This document shows, in pieces, positions 1 to 9,026 of a stretch of 64,000 bases of DNA (position 1 is the stretch's first letter; each line of letters opens with the position of its first letter). A model generated the notes under the pieces. The model was not told the DNA's origin, did no database searches, and saw only the letters and a list, made by a program, of their open reading frames with translations. The translations under genes were made by a program, and so were the position numbers. This DNA comes from JBEKOF01 sp049513975 (GTDB lineage: Bacteria; Verrucomicrobiota; Verrucomicrobiia; Limisphaerales; Palsa-1400). The DNA lies in the NCBI GenBank assembly GCA_049513975.1, contig JBEKVM010000004.1:60240-124239 (forward strand), read 5' to 3'.

Positions 1-1
1 C

Positions 2-34
2 CAGGCCGTCCTCATCTACCGCCTCATGCGGTGA
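2..34 (+). CDS. Possible 3' end of an upstream gene (partial)
   Basis: The first bases can be read as the last ten codons of a plus-strand gene (QAVLIYRLMR followed by TGA). This gene would be convergent with purH, whose stop lies 10 bp further on. Only the tail is visible, so no family can be assigned, and a chance open frame cannot be excluded. Confidence 0.25.
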   Translation, partial: QAVLIYRLMR

Positions 35-43
35 CGTCCCGGT

Positions 44-1639
44 TCAATGGCGGAAATGGCGGGTGCCGGTGAAGGCCATCGCCATGTTCCGCTCGTCGGC
101 GGCAGCGATCACTTCCGCATCCCGCATGGAGCCGCCGGGCTGAATGGCGGCGGTGGCGCCGGCTTCGGCCGCGGCCACCAAGCCGTCCGCAAAGGGGAAA
201 AAGGCGTCGCTGCAAACCGCGCTGCCCGCCAGGGAAAGGCCGGCCTCCTTGGCCTTCCACACCGCCAGGCGGCTGGCATCCACCCGGCTCATCTGCCCGG
301 CGCCGATGCCCAGGGTCCGGTCCGGCCCGGCAAAGACAATGGCGTTGGATTTGACATGCTTGGCCACCCGCCAGCCAAACTGCATCGCCCGCCGCTCGGC
401 GTCCGAGGGCTGCCGCCGCGTCACGACTTTGAATTCTTCGCCCGCCGCCCCCGGGCGGTCGCATTCCTGCGCCAGCACGGAATCGCCGGCCACGCCGCGC
501 AATTCCCAGGCGCGGGCCGCCGCCGGCCATTGCAGCACCCGGAGCAAACGCAGGTTTTTCTTCTTCCGCAACAGGTCCAGCGCCTCGGGGGCGAAATCCG
601 GGGCGAGAATGACTTCGCTGAAAATCTCCGAGATGGCGCCAGCGCAGGGCAAATCCAGCGTCTGGTTGACGGCGATGATGCCGCCGAAGGGGGCGTGCCG
701 GTCGGTGGCAAAGGCCTTCTCCCAGGCCTCGCGCAAGGTGGTCCCCTGCCCTGCCCCGCAGGGATTGGTGTGCTTGAGGATGACCAGAGCCGGCCCCTCC
801 CCGGCGAATTCCTCCGCCAGCCGCGCCGCCGCCGTCAAGTCAAGTATATTATTGTAGGAGAGCTCCTTGCCGTGCAATTGCCGGAAATATTCCGCGAACC
901 GGCCGTAGAGGACGGCGCGCTGGTGTGGGTTTTCCCCGTAACGCAACGCCTGCGCCTGCGGCAGGTCCAATTGGAGCCGCGCCGGCCACGAGGGGTCCGG
1001 CGGCGGGGCCGCGACGCCCAAGGCCCCGGCCGGCTCCGCCGCGGGCACGCCAAAGGTCCGGGCCAGGAACGCCGCGATCTGCCCGTCGTAGGCGGAGGTG
1101 CGGGCAAAGGCGCGCACGGCCAGGCGGCGGCGCAACTCCGGGGTGGTGTTGCCGGTGGCGGTGATTTGCGCGGCGACCTCGGCGTAATCGGATGGGTCCA
1201 TCACCACCGTGACACTTTCGTGGTTCTTGGACGCGCTGCGCAACATGGAAGGTCCGCCGATGTCAATGTTTTCAATCGCCTCGGCCAGGGTCACGTTGGG
1301 ACGCGCCACGGTTTGCTCGAAGGGATAAAGGTTCACCACCACCAGGTCAATCGGTTTGATGTCGTGCTTGCGCGCGGCGGCTTCATGGCCCGGATGGCCC
1401 CGCAGGAAGAGCAGGCCGCCGTGGATGCGCGGATGGAGGGTTTTGACGCGGCCATCCATCATTTCGGGAAATTCCGTGTAGGCGCTCAGGTCGCTGACCA
1501 TGATGCCGTGCTCGCGCAGGGCCTTGGCGGTGCCGCCGGTGGAAATCAGTTCGATGTCCGCGGCGGCGAGCGCCTGGGCGAAGGGGATCAGCCCGGTTTT
1601 GTCGAACACGGAAAGGAGCGCGCGTTGAATCTTTGCCAT
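44..1639 (-). CDS. purH: Bifunctional AICAR transformylase / IMP cyclohydrolase PurH
   Basis: This enzyme catalyses the last two steps of de novo purine synthesis: AICAR is formylated with 10-formyl-tetrahydrofolate to FAICAR, which is then closed to IMP. It is cytosolic. The protein has 531 residues, the usual length. The N-terminal MGS-like cyclohydrolase domain (about 1-150) shows STGGTAKALREHGI near residue 33 and GRVKTLHPRIHGG at 63-75. The transformylase domain shows RYGENPHQ at 233-240 and KHTNPCG at 289-295. The ATG at 1637-1639 gives the canonical start MAKIQRALLSVFDKTG. It stands alone, followed (upstream on this strand) by about 200 bp of repeat-bearing spacer before the rsmB stop. 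Identification is secure. Confidence 0.97.
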   Translation of the reverse strand: MAKIQRALLSVFDKTGLIPFAQALAAADIELISTGGTAKALREHGIMVSDLSAYTEFPEMMDGRVKTLHPRIHGGLLFLRGHPGHEAAARKHDIKPIDLVVVNLYPFEQTVARPNVTLAEAIENIDIGGPSMLRSASKNHESVTVVMDPSDYAEVAAQITATGNTTPELRRRLAVRAFARTSAYDGQIAAFLARTFGVPAAEPAGALGVAAPPPDPSWPARLQLDLPQAQALRYGENPHQRAVLYGRFAEYFRQLHGKELSYNNILDLTAAARLAEEFAGEGPALVILKHTNPCGAGQGTTLREAWEKAFATDRHAPFGGIIAVNQTLDLPCAGAISEIFSEVILAPDFAPEALDLLRKKKNLRLLRVLQWPAAARAWELRGVAGDSVLAQECDRPGAAGEEFKVVTRRQPSDAERRAMQFGWRVAKHVKSNAIVFAGPDRTLGIGAGQMSRVDASRLAVWKAKEAGLSLAGSAVCSDAFFPFADGLVAAAEAGATAAIQPGGSMRDAEVIAAADERNMAMAFTGTRHFRH

Positions 1640-1794
1640 AAACGCGGCTCACTTTTGCACAAGCTGCCGCGGAGTCAACTGATTTGCGATGAAATCAGCA
1701 CGGCCTCATGGGTGGGTCAGCAAAGGCAGGGCGGGCATTCCGCTGACCGCCGTCGGGCCTTCGCAGAGAAATCCACGCCGCACTACCGTCGTAC

Positions 1795-1816
1795 GGCGGG
1801 CAGAGGACTGCCCGCC
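1795..1816. repeat. Short hairpin repeat, GGCGGGCAG family, copy 1
   Basis: A perfect 9-bp inverted repeat (GGCGGGCAG / CTGCCCGCC) with a 4-nt loop is followed by CCTACC-like sequence. Near-copies with the same layout lie at 29580-29601 and 59031-59052, all between genes. It sits in the purH-rsmB spacer (1640-1845), in which no gene is seen. Confidence 0.75.
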
Positions 1817-1845
1817 CTACCACCCATCACCGACGCATTTTGAAA

Positions 1846-3135
1846 TCAGGCGCGGCGGCGCAGGGCGGCCACGTAGGCGCCGTCCACACCATCGGCAAAG
1901 GGCAGCAATTGCCGCTGGCTTTCCAGCGTGAATTCACCGTGTTCGGCGAGAAATTCCCGCGTCACGCTTTCGTTTTCCTCCGGTTCCAGGCTGCATGTGC
2001 TGTAAACCAGCCGGCCCCCCGGCTTGAGCTGGGCGGCGGCCTGCCGCAGCAGCGCCCCCTGCTCCCGGCGCAACCGGGCCAGTTCTTCCGCCCGGATTCT
2101 CCAGCGCAGATCCACCCGCCGCCGCAACACGCCGCTGTTGGAGCAGGGCACATCCACCAGAATCCGGTCGAACGGAGCCGCCGCCGCCGGGCCGCCCGCC
2201 GCGGTTTCCACGCAAGCCACCCCCAGGCGCGCGCAATTCTCCAGGAGGCGCCGCAACCGTTGCGGCTGGGGGTCCTGCGCCAGGATGTGGCCGCGATTGT
2301 CCATGCGCTGGGCCAGGAAGGTGGTTTTGCCGCCGGGCGCGGCGCAAAGATCCAGGATGTTCTCGCCCGGCTGCGGGTTCAACTCGGCCACGGCCAGAAG
2401 CGTGCTGGGATCCTGCACATAAAAAAAGCCCCGCTGAAAATCATCCCACTCCGCCAGGCTGGGATGCGATTGCAATTCGAACACCAGGTTTTCTCCGGTC
2501 CAATCCCACTGCCGGGCAGCGAACCCGATGCCTTGAGTCTTCCAGCGCGCGGTGAGCGTGGCGGCATCGGTCTTCAAAAGATTCAGCCGCGCGAAGGTTG
2601 GAGGCGGCGCATTGTTCCACTCCAGCAATTGGGCGGTTTTCTCCGGTCTCCAGCGCGCCTGCCAGCGTTCCACCAGCCAGTCCGGATGCGAATAACCGAC
2701 GGCCGGGTCCTGTTTTTTCAGGGCCAGCAGTTGGGCGGCGAGGGCCGCCTGCTCGCGCAAACAGCCGCGCAAGACGGCGTTCAAAAAACCCGCTTTCGCG
2801 CCGCAACCCATGCGCTTGGCCACCTCCACCGTCTCATGCACCGCCGCGTGGGCCGGGATGCGTTGCAGCCAAAAGATCTGATAAAGCCCCAGCCGCAACC
2901 AGACTTGCACGCCGCCCGTCTGCGGCCGTCCGTTGGTTTTGCGCGCGATGAGCCAGTCCAGCGCCCGCTCCCACCGCACGATGCCATAAACCAGTTCCTG
3001 GCAGAGCGCCCGGTCCAGCCGCGAGAGGGCGGCGCCGGCCAGTTCCTGTTCCAGGAGCGTTTCCACATAGTCCGGGCTGATCGGACGGCGGCGCAAAACA
3101 CGGGCGGCAATTTGTCTTGGACTTTCTGGCGTCAC
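1846..3135 (-). CDS. rsmB: 16S rRNA (cytosine-967 C5)-methyltransferase RsmB
   Basis: This SAM-dependent rRNA methyltransferase of the NSUN/RsmB family methylates C967 of 16S rRNA. The 429-residue protein has an N-terminal NusB-like RNA-binding domain (about 5-140) and a C-terminal Rossmann methyltransferase domain. The SAM-binding loop LDLCAAPGGKTTFLAQ is at 261-276. The two family cysteines are in VDVPCSNSG (Cys331) and YSTCS (Cys381, the expected nucleophile). The start is GTG at 3133-3135. It is divergent from the long greA, with only 42 bp between the chosen starts, so the promoters must overlap. No irregularity is seen. Confidence 0.95.
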   Translation of the reverse strand: MTPESPRQIAARVLRRRPISPDYVETLLEQELAGAALSRLDRALCQELVYGIVRWERALDWLIARKTNGRPQTGGVQVWLRLGLYQIFWLQRIPAHAAVHETVEVAKRMGCGAKAGFLNAVLRGCLREQAALAAQLLALKKQDPAVGYSHPDWLVERWQARWRPEKTAQLLEWNNAPPPTFARLNLLKTDAATLTARWKTQGIGFAARQWDWTGENLVFELQSHPSLAEWDDFQRGFFYVQDPSTLLAVAELNPQPGENILDLCAAPGGKTTFLAQRMDNRGHILAQDPQPQRLRRLLENCARLGVACVETAAGGPAAAAPFDRILVDVPCSNSGVLRRRVDLRWRIRAEELARLRREQGALLRQAAAQLKPGGRLVYSTCSLEPEENESVTREFLAEHGEFTLESQRQLLPFADGVDGAYVAALRRRA

Positions 3136-3177
3136 AACCTAATAATGAGGCAGGTTTATGGACTGTTGGAATTAGCA

Positions 3178-5028
3178 ATGAAAGAAGAATTTGAAAAACT
3201 GGTCGCCGCCGGAAAGCTCAGCCGCCAGCACGTCGAACCCCTCCTCCTCCTCACCGAGGGCGGATTTTGTTATCATCGCAGTTGGGGATTTGGCAAAATC
3301 ACCGCCACGGACTGGGTATTTGCCCGGCTGGCCATTGATTTCCAATCCAAAGCCGGCCACACCATGGACATGGCCTTCGCCGCCGAAACCCTCAAACCGA
3401 TCGGCAAGGAGCATATCTACGCCCGCAAGGCTTCGGACATGGGCGTGCTGCGCGAAATGGCGGCGTTGAATCATGTGGACTTGATCAAGCTGGTGCTGCG
3501 CAGCTTCGGCGACCGGGCCACCGCGGACCAAATCCAGCAAGTCCTCGTCCCCGATGTCATCAAGGACGACTGGAAGAAATGGTGGGAAGCCGCCCGGCGC
3601 GAACTCAAGAAGGACGGCCATTTCCAGGTGCCGCTTAAAAAGACCGAGCCGGTCATATACCAGGTCAAGGAAGTCTCCCTGCAAAGCCGCCTGCTGGCCG
3701 AATTCCACGCGGCCAAAGGGTTGAAAGCCCGCCTCAATGTCGCCCATGACGTGCTCCGCAATCTTTCCGATATGGACGACCGGGCGGCGGCGGCCAAGGA
3801 AGTCATTCTCGGTTTGAACGCCGAAATTGCCACGCATCAGCGCACCCAGCCTGCCGTCGCCCTGGAAGCCATTTTCATCCGCGATGAACTCCGCGGCGCG
3901 GTCGAGCTGCCGCCCGGCGAAGGAGAAATCACCGCCCTGGCCATCTGGGTGCAGGAATCGGCCCGCATCGGCCCGCTGCTGGAACTCATCCCGGCGGGCA
4001 AGCACCGGCACGCCCTGGAATCGTTCAAGAAATCGTTGACTGAAAAATGGCCGGACGCCCTGCTGGGCGCCCTGAACCATGTTTCGGCCAAGCTGGCCGG
4101 GGAAGTGGCCCACGCCTTGATTGACGGCGGCAAATGGGAGCAGTTCAAGGAACTGCTGGCCCGGCTCATCAGCCAGCACCAAGCCGGCAGCCAGCTTCTC
4201 CTCTGGCTGGCCAAGGACGCCAAAGAACACTCCGATTCCTTCGCCGACATCCTCGGCCCGGAAGTCTTTCGCGCCATGCTCACCGCCATGGAGCGCGACC
4301 AGTTCAACGAAAAGCGCTCCAACAAACTGCGCGATTATATTCTGGACGATCCCACCCTGCTGGTCGAACTGATCGGCTCGGCCGACCTGGAGGTCATCAA
4401 GGATCTGACCCGCGCGCTCCAGCTCTCCCCTTGCTTCGACGACATGGACAAGCGTTCCCTCCTGGCCCGCATTGTCAAGAGCTACCCGGCCGTGCAAACC
4501 ATGATTTCCGGCGAGCAATCCAAATCGGAAAAGGCCGAATCCGCCTTGGTGGTTTCCTGGGAAAGCCTGGAGCGGCGCAAGAACGAGTACGCCGAACTGG
4601 TGCAAAAGGCCATACCGGCCAACTCCAAGGAAATTGCCATCGCCCGCAGCTACGGGGACTTGCGCGAAAACCACGAATTCAAGGCGGCCAAGGAAATGCA
4701 AAAAATCCTCATGCGCCGCAAGGGCGAACTGGAGAACCAAATTGTCCGCGCCCGCGGGAGCGACTTCGCCAACCCCCGCACCGACGTCGTCAGCATTGGC
4801 GACGTCGTCGCCGTGACGGATCTGGAGCACAACCACGCCGAGCATTTCACCATCCTGGGCGCGTGGGACTCCGATCCGGACAAAGGCGTTATCAGCTACC
4901 TCACCGCCGTGGGCCAGGCCCTGCTCAACACCAAGCCCGGCCAGGAGGTGGAAGTCCCCGCGCAAGGCGGCAAAAAGCGCTACCGCGTAGATTCCATCAC
5001 TGCTTTTAAACCCGCTGCGGCAGGGTGA
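3178..5028 (+). CDS. greA: Long GreA-type transcription elongation factor (N-terminally extended)
   Basis: GreA factors enter the RNA polymerase secondary channel and stimulate cleavage of backtracked RNA. The last 159 residues (458-616) are a complete GreA: an N-terminal coiled coil whose tip carries the acidic GDLREN motif (493-498), then the C-terminal FKBP-like domain. The preceding ~457 residues are a helical extension with no motif I recognise. E. coli GreA is about 158 residues, whereas chlamydial GreA also carries a long N-terminal extension, so this architecture points to the PVC superphylum. The start was set at ATG 3178 (MKEEFEKLVAAGKL). An in-frame ATG at 3145 would add 11 residues. 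The frame stays open much further upstream, but that part overlaps rsmB and is not used. Confidence 0.88.
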   Translation: MKEEFEKLVAAGKLSRQHVEPLLLLTEGGFCYHRSWGFGKITATDWVFARLAIDFQSKAGHTMDMAFAAETLKPIGKEHIYARKASDMGVLREMAALNHVDLIKLVLRSFGDRATADQIQQVLVPDVIKDDWKKWWEAARRELKKDGHFQVPLKKTEPVIYQVKEVSLQSRLLAEFHAAKGLKARLNVAHDVLRNLSDMDDRAAAAKEVILGLNAEIATHQRTQPAVALEAIFIRDELRGAVELPPGEGEITALAIWVQESARIGPLLELIPAGKHRHALESFKKSLTEKWPDALLGALNHVSAKLAGEVAHALIDGGKWEQFKELLARLISQHQAGSQLLLWLAKDAKEHSDSFADILGPEVFRAMLTAMERDQFNEKRSNKLRDYILDDPTLLVELIGSADLEVIKDLTRALQLSPCFDDMDKRSLLARIVKSYPAVQTMISGEQSKSEKAESALVVSWESLERRKNEYAELVQKAIPANSKEIAIARSYGDLRENHEFKAAKEMQKILMRRKGELENQIVRARGSDFANPRTDVVSIGDVVAVTDLEHNHAEHFTILGAWDSDPDKGVISYLTAVGQALLNTKPGQEVEVPAQGGKKRYRVDSITAFKPAAAG

Positions 5029-5166
5029 GACTCCGTCGAGCTTAAACTTGGTTTTCTTTCTCTGTTCTCCGTGCCCTCCGTGTTCTCCTGTTGAAAAACC
5101 CCAAACCAGCCCTTGACAAAACTGGATTAAATGCTAATTTTGCATAGTTATGAGGGCGGTTGAGAT

Positions 5167-5221
5167 GGAGTGCGGGAGTTTGCTCCAGCTTGCGCAAAGC
5201 GGCGGCAAGCCGCCGCACTCC
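5167..5221. repeat. REP-like palindromic repeat
   Basis: The outer arms GGAGTGCGG (5167-5175) and CCGCACTCC (5213-5221) are perfect complements. An inner hairpin GCGGCGGC / GCCGCCGC occupies 5199-5216. The CAAAAA that follows resembles the end of the next repeat (5452-5585). It is non-coding and REP-like. Confidence 0.65.
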
Positions 5222-5451
5222 AAAAAGTCAGCGGTTCTATTCCGCACTGACCGCTGTGGCGGGCGTTCCACCGCTCAAAACCGCCCTTTCCCACCGTGAC
5301 CCATCAAACCAAATCAAACCAAATCAAAGTGTTTTTTATGTGTCCGGCTTGTGAAAAGCGTCAAAGTTTCCCCCCAAAGTTTTGGGCGTTCGAGAGGTTA
5401 AGGTTGTAAGACAGAATTTTCCAAATTGGGCGAAAAAACCTGTGTCCAGGC

Positions 5452-5585
5452 CAAAGCGGGACTGGCGTCCCGCACTCCACGACGCTTCGCGTTCAGGGCG
5501 CGCGGCCGATGTGCCGACAGGTCATGGAGTGCGGGCGCGACAGCGCCGCTTTCGCAAAGCGGCGGCAAGCGGCCGCGCTCCAAAA
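5452..5585. repeat. Interspersed palindromic repeat, 'TGGCGT-CCGCACTCC' family, copy 1
   Basis: This roughly 130-bp unit begins near CCAAAGCGGGACTGGCGTCC. It holds GCGGGAC/GTCCCGC and a longer-range GCACTCCA/TGGAGTGC pairing. Clearly related copies lie at 19741-19855 and 20931-21036, sharing ACGCTTCGCGTT and CCGAC-GG-C blocks. It lies 77 bp before the aminopeptidase start. Confidence 0.75.
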
Positions 5586-5661
5586 AATCGCCGCAGTAGC
5601 CGTGCCAGCAACCTTGCCAAGCCGGGCCGGAACGGTAGAATCCCGCAGTCCTGTTAATCCT

Positions 5662-8283
5662 ATGAAAAAATTGCCCGCTCTGTTCGCCTTGTTTTGTTTC
5701 GCCGCCAGCGCCGTGGCGGCGGACGATTGGTTCGCCCCGCACGGCGGGCCGCCGGAGGCCCATCCCGCCACCCGCCAATACGCGCCGGACCGAAACGCCG
5801 GCTTTGTCCACATGAGCCTGGACCTCACGCCGGACTTCAAACAACGCACCATCGCCGGCACGGTGACGTTCACCTTTAATCCCATCGCCAAGCCGCTGGC
5901 GGACATGGAATTGAACGCCGCCGACATGACCATCCTTTCGGTGGATTCCAGCGAGAAGATTCAGGCCTGGCAGATGACCGCGGACCGCCTGCTCATTACT
6001 TTTGCCAGCGCGGTTCCGGCCGGCCGGGAAGCCCGCCTCTCCATCCATTACAGCGCGCAGCCGGAAAAGGGCCTTTACTTTCGCACCCCGGAAATGGGCT
6101 ACAAACCGGGCGACGAACATCTTTTCACCCAAGGCGAGGCCATTGACAACCGCTATTGGTATCCCAGCCCCGACGCGCCCAACGAGAAATTCACCACCGA
6201 AATCACCTGCCACGTTCCCGAGGGCATGATCGTCCTCTCCAATGGCCGGCTGGTTTCCAGGGAAAAGGACGCCGCCGGGCTGACGGCCTTTCATTGGTCG
6301 CAGGAAAAGCCCCACGCCAACTACCTCGTTTCCCTGGTCGCCGGTTATTTCCAAAGCGTGGAAGACAAGCATAACGAAACGCCCCTGGCCCTTTATGTTC
6401 CGCCCTCCGACATCGCGGAGGCCGGCAATTCCTTTCGCGACACCAAGGACATCATGGACTTTTATGAGCGCGACACCGGCCTCCCGTTTCCCTGGGTGAA
6501 ATACTACCAGGTGATGGTGCAGGATTTCATGGAGGGCGGCATGGAAAACACCAGCCTGACCACCCTGACCGAAACCTCCCTGTTCACCGCCGCGACGGAA
6601 AATCTGCGCAGCAGCCAGGGATTGGTGGCCCACGAAATGGCGCACCAGTGGTTCGGGGATCTGGTCACCTGCAAGGATTGGAGCCACATCTGGCTCAACG
6701 AGGGCTTTGCCACCTATTACGCGCTGCTCTACGACGGGCACAAAAACGGCGCTGACTCCATGCTCTACGGGTTTTACACCACCGCCCGGCGCATCTTCAG
6801 CGTCAGCAACGACACGGGCTTCATCGTCAACCGCACCTTTGATCATCCCGACGACATCTTCGGCATTCTCCCCTATCAGAAAGGGAGCTTTGTCCTGCGG
6901 ATGTTGCGGGCGCAACTGGGCGAGGACCTCTACCGCCGGTGCATCAAGACCTACTTGGAGCGCCACCAGTACGGCAACGTCGTGACCGGGGATTTGTCCG
7001 CCGTGATCGAGGAGCTATCCGGCCGGTCCTACGATCAGTTCTTTGATCAATGGGTCTATCACGCCCATTATCCGGAATTGGCCGCCGTTTACTCCTGGGA
7101 TGAAAATGCCAAACTGGCCAAAATCTCGCTCCGGCAAAAACAGGCGCTGAGCGAGGACGTTTTGCTTTTCAACTTCCCTTTGACCGTGGCGTTCAACGGC
7201 AAATCGGGCCGGGTGGAAAAAACCATCACGGTGAAGGAGGCGTCGGAAGACTTTTACTTTTCCCTGCCCGAGGCCCCCGCGGGGGTGCGGCTGGACCCGC
7301 GGCTGGAAGTGCTGGCTAAAATTAGTATTGACATTCCCGCCCCCATGCTGGAGGCCCAGCTCGCCGACAAGGACGACGTGGCCGGCCGCCTCCTGGCCGT
7401 GGCCGCGCTCAGAGACAAAAAGGACCACGCCAGCGCGGCCAAATTGAAAAACACGCTCAACCACGATGCCTTTTATGGCGTCCGCGTCGAAGCCGCCGAC
7501 GCCCTGGCCTCCATCCACTCCGACGAAAGCCTCGAGGCCCTCCTCGCCTCCCTGGAGCAAAGCGACGCCCGGGTGCGCAACGCCGTCATCGCCGCCCTGG
7601 CCGCCTTTTACAACCCCGCCGCCTGCCAGGCGGAAATGAAGTCCCTCGCCACCGAAAAAAATCCGGCCATTCAGGCGCAGGACATCAAGGGACTGGCCAA
7701 TTACGCCAAACCCGAAGTGCGCGATCTCCTCCTGCCCCTCCTCCAATCCCATTCCTACCGCAACAGCCTGGCCGATGCCGCCATCGCCGCCATGCGCGTG
7801 CAGGACGACATTTCGTATCTGGTCCCGGTCCGCCAGGCCTTGGAACAGCGCCGCGGCGATTTCACCAGCCGCGGTTTTGCCAGCGGCCTGGACACGGTGG
7901 CCTTCCTGGCCCGCAATGAGGAAAAGAAGGACGACGCGCGCCAATTTCTGTCCGGCTTCGTCAACGATAAAAACAGCGTGATCCGGCAGGGCGCGATCCG
8001 GGCCTTGGGCACCCTGGAAGACCCGCGGGCCATGCCCGTCCTGCAAACCTTTGCCGATGCCGGCAAGGAAACACCCGAGCGGCAAGCCGCCGCCGCCGCC
8101 ATGCAGGCCCTTCGCGCCGCGCGCCGCCCCGCCGACAATTTGAAGGAATTGCGCGACACCGTTCTGGACTTGCAAAAGGAAATCCGCCAATTGCGCCAGG
8201 ACCTGGACACCCTGCAAAACAAACTCCAGGCCAAACCCGCCCCGCGCTCCTCCGCCAAACCCGCCCCCACCGCCAGGCCTTGA
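5662..8283 (+). CDS. Secreted M1 family aminopeptidase with C-terminal HEAT repeats
   Basis: This is a zinc metallopeptidase that removes N-terminal residues, probably periplasmic or outer-membrane associated. The 873-residue protein starts with a signal peptide (about 1-20, ending AVAA). The N-terminal beta-sandwich precedes the substrate-binding loop GGMEN (292-296, family GAMEN). The zinc site is H324-E325-M-A-H328 with the third ligand Glu347, 18 residues after HEMAH as in the family. Residues about 560-820 are HEAT-like alpha repeats in place of the usual helical C-terminal domain. The last 40 residues form a probable coiled coil (LRDTVLDLQKEIRQLRQDLD) ending in a Pro/Ala-rich tail. ATG 5662 was chosen because it places the signal peptide at the N-terminus; upstream codons in frame belong to repeats. 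Confidence 0.93.
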   Translation: MKKLPALFALFCFAASAVAADDWFAPHGGPPEAHPATRQYAPDRNAGFVHMSLDLTPDFKQRTIAGTVTFTFNPIAKPLADMELNAADMTILSVDSSEKIQAWQMTADRLLITFASAVPAGREARLSIHYSAQPEKGLYFRTPEMGYKPGDEHLFTQGEAIDNRYWYPSPDAPNEKFTTEITCHVPEGMIVLSNGRLVSREKDAAGLTAFHWSQEKPHANYLVSLVAGYFQSVEDKHNETPLALYVPPSDIAEAGNSFRDTKDIMDFYERDTGLPFPWVKYYQVMVQDFMEGGMENTSLTTLTETSLFTAATENLRSSQGLVAHEMAHQWFGDLVTCKDWSHIWLNEGFATYYALLYDGHKNGADSMLYGFYTTARRIFSVSNDTGFIVNRTFDHPDDIFGILPYQKGSFVLRMLRAQLGEDLYRRCIKTYLERHQYGNVVTGDLSAVIEELSGRSYDQFFDQWVYHAHYPELAAVYSWDENAKLAKISLRQKQALSEDVLLFNFPLTVAFNGKSGRVEKTITVKEASEDFYFSLPEAPAGVRLDPRLEVLAKISIDIPAPMLEAQLADKDDVAGRLLAVAALRDKKDHASAAKLKNTLNHDAFYGVRVEAADALASIHSDESLEALLASLEQSDARVRNAVIAALAAFYNPAACQAEMKSLATEKNPAIQAQDIKGLANYAKPEVRDLLLPLLQSHSYRNSLADAAIAAMRVQDDISYLVPVRQALEQRRGDFTSRGFASGLDTVAFLARNEEKKDDARQFLSGFVNDKNSVIRQGAIRALGTLEDPRAMPVLQTFADAGKETPERQAAAAAMQALRAARRPADNLKELRDTVLDLQKEIRQLRQDLDTLQNKLQAKPAPRSSAKPAPTARP

Positions 8284-8308
8284 CGCAGGTTCACAAATAT
8301 GCTAACTT
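8280..8308 (+). promoter_or_regulatory. Candidate promoter of the first toxin-antitoxin module
   Basis: TTGACG (8280-8285), a 17-bp spacer and TAACTT (8303-8308) give a sigma-70-like layout. The start codon of the toxin is only 7 nt after the -10 box. If the promoter is used, the message would be leaderless or nearly so. Confidence 0.45.
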
Positions 8309-8315
8309 CCCGGTA

Positions 8316-8669
8316 ATGCGCGAAATTCAATTCTACCGCAACGACAGTGGCAATTGCCCGGTGGAAGAATTTCTCGATAGTCTTGGCCCGAAGCAGGCGC
8401 AGAAAGTGGCCTGGGTGCTTAAATTGGTGAAAGAATTGCCGCTGGTGCCGAGGCCATATTTGAAGAAACTTGAGGGAGGGGACGAGCTTTGGGAAGTTCG
8501 TGCGGATTTTGGCGGCGATGCGTTCCGTCTCCTGGGCTTTTGGGACGCGGGAAATCTGATCATTTTGACCAACGGATTTGCGAAGAAGACACAGAAAACA
8601 CCCATCCGGGAAATCGAACTCGCCGCACTACGGCGGCGCGATTACCTGAACAGAAAGGCCAGACGATGA
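8316..8669 (+). CDS. Type II toxin, HigB/Gp49-like (RelE superfamily)
   Basis: This is a predicted mRNA-interfering toxin of the RelE/ParE superfamily, Gp49-like HigB subgroup (117 residues). Visible family features are the start REIQFYR, the core LVPRPYLKKLEGG-ELWEVRADF, the strand RLLGFWDAGNLIILTNGFAKK, and the tail TPIREIELAALRRRDY. This is the usual toxin-first order: its TGA overlaps the antitoxin ATG (ATGA at 8666-8669), so translation is coupled. ATG 8316 was chosen over an in-frame start 12 codons upstream because the upstream part would overlap the aminopeptidase stop and the putative promoter. Confidence 0.87.
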   Translation: MREIQFYRNDSGNCPVEEFLDSLGPKQAQKVAWVLKLVKELPLVPRPYLKKLEGGDELWEVRADFGGDAFRLLGFWDAGNLIILTNGFAKKTQKTPIREIELAALRRRDYLNRKARR

Positions 8670-8950
8670 AAGACGACCTCGACAAATATATCAGCCGCCG
8701 CAAACGCGCCGACAAGAAATTCTCGGAAAATTTTGAGAGTGGCTACCAGGAATTCAAAGTGGGCGTTCTCCTGCGCCAGGCTCGCGAGCAGGCAGGCATT
8801 ACCCAGGAAGCCCTCGCGCAACGCACCAAGACGAGAAAGTCCGCCATCTCGCGCCTGGAGAATCACGCTCAAGACGTGCGCCTCTCCACCATCGAGCGCG
8901 TCGCGCACGCCCTGGGCAAGAACCTCGTCATCCAATTGGTGAATGCATGA
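8666..8950 (+). CDS. HigA-type antitoxin with XRE helix-turn-helix
   Basis: This 94-residue DNA-binding antitoxin is expected to neutralise the preceding toxin and repress the operon. Residues about 33-88 form an HTH_XRE domain: LLRQAREQAGITQEALAQ is followed by KSAISRLE as recognition helix and TIERVAHALGKNL. The N-terminal 30 residues are charged and include a YISRRKRADKKF segment. It overlaps the toxin by 4 bp. An operator probably lies in the short region before the toxin start, but I cannot point to a convincing inverted repeat there. Confidence 0.88.
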   Translation: MKDDLDKYISRRKRADKKFSENFESGYQEFKVGVLLRQAREQAGITQEALAQRTKTRKSAISRLENHAQDVRLSTIERVAHALGKNLVIQLVNA

Positions 8951-9026
8951 TGGCCGTTGCAGAACCTCCAATTCAAACGCCGCAAGGCGTAACTTTTCCA
9001 CTCACAGCGTGATCTTGCGCAACATT

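Larger units (their letters stand above)
5029..5661. other. Repeat-rich intergenic region
   Basis: No gene is seen in these 633 bases. The start carries a 19-bp motif (5022-5040) that recurs at the ends of the element at 17562-17920. Near 5060 there is a short CCGTG-rich stretch similar in style to one near 61960. A TTGACA box at 5114-5119 may be a promoter remnant. Two palindromic repeats (5167-5221 and 5452-5585) fill most of the second half. Confidence 0.7.

Noticed and set aside
47..1843. Long plus-strand open frame antisense to purH
   Set aside because: Composition is Gly/Arg/His-rich with no motifs, while the minus strand gives a complete PurH. It is a GC-rich shadow.
1840..3177. Upstream extension of the long greA frame
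   Set aside because: The frame is open but runs antisense through rsmB and has no protein-like features. The start at 3178 (or 3145) is natural.
3172..4965. 597-codon minus-strand frame antisense to greA
   Set aside because: No recognisable domains and a biased composition; greA on the other strand is convincing.
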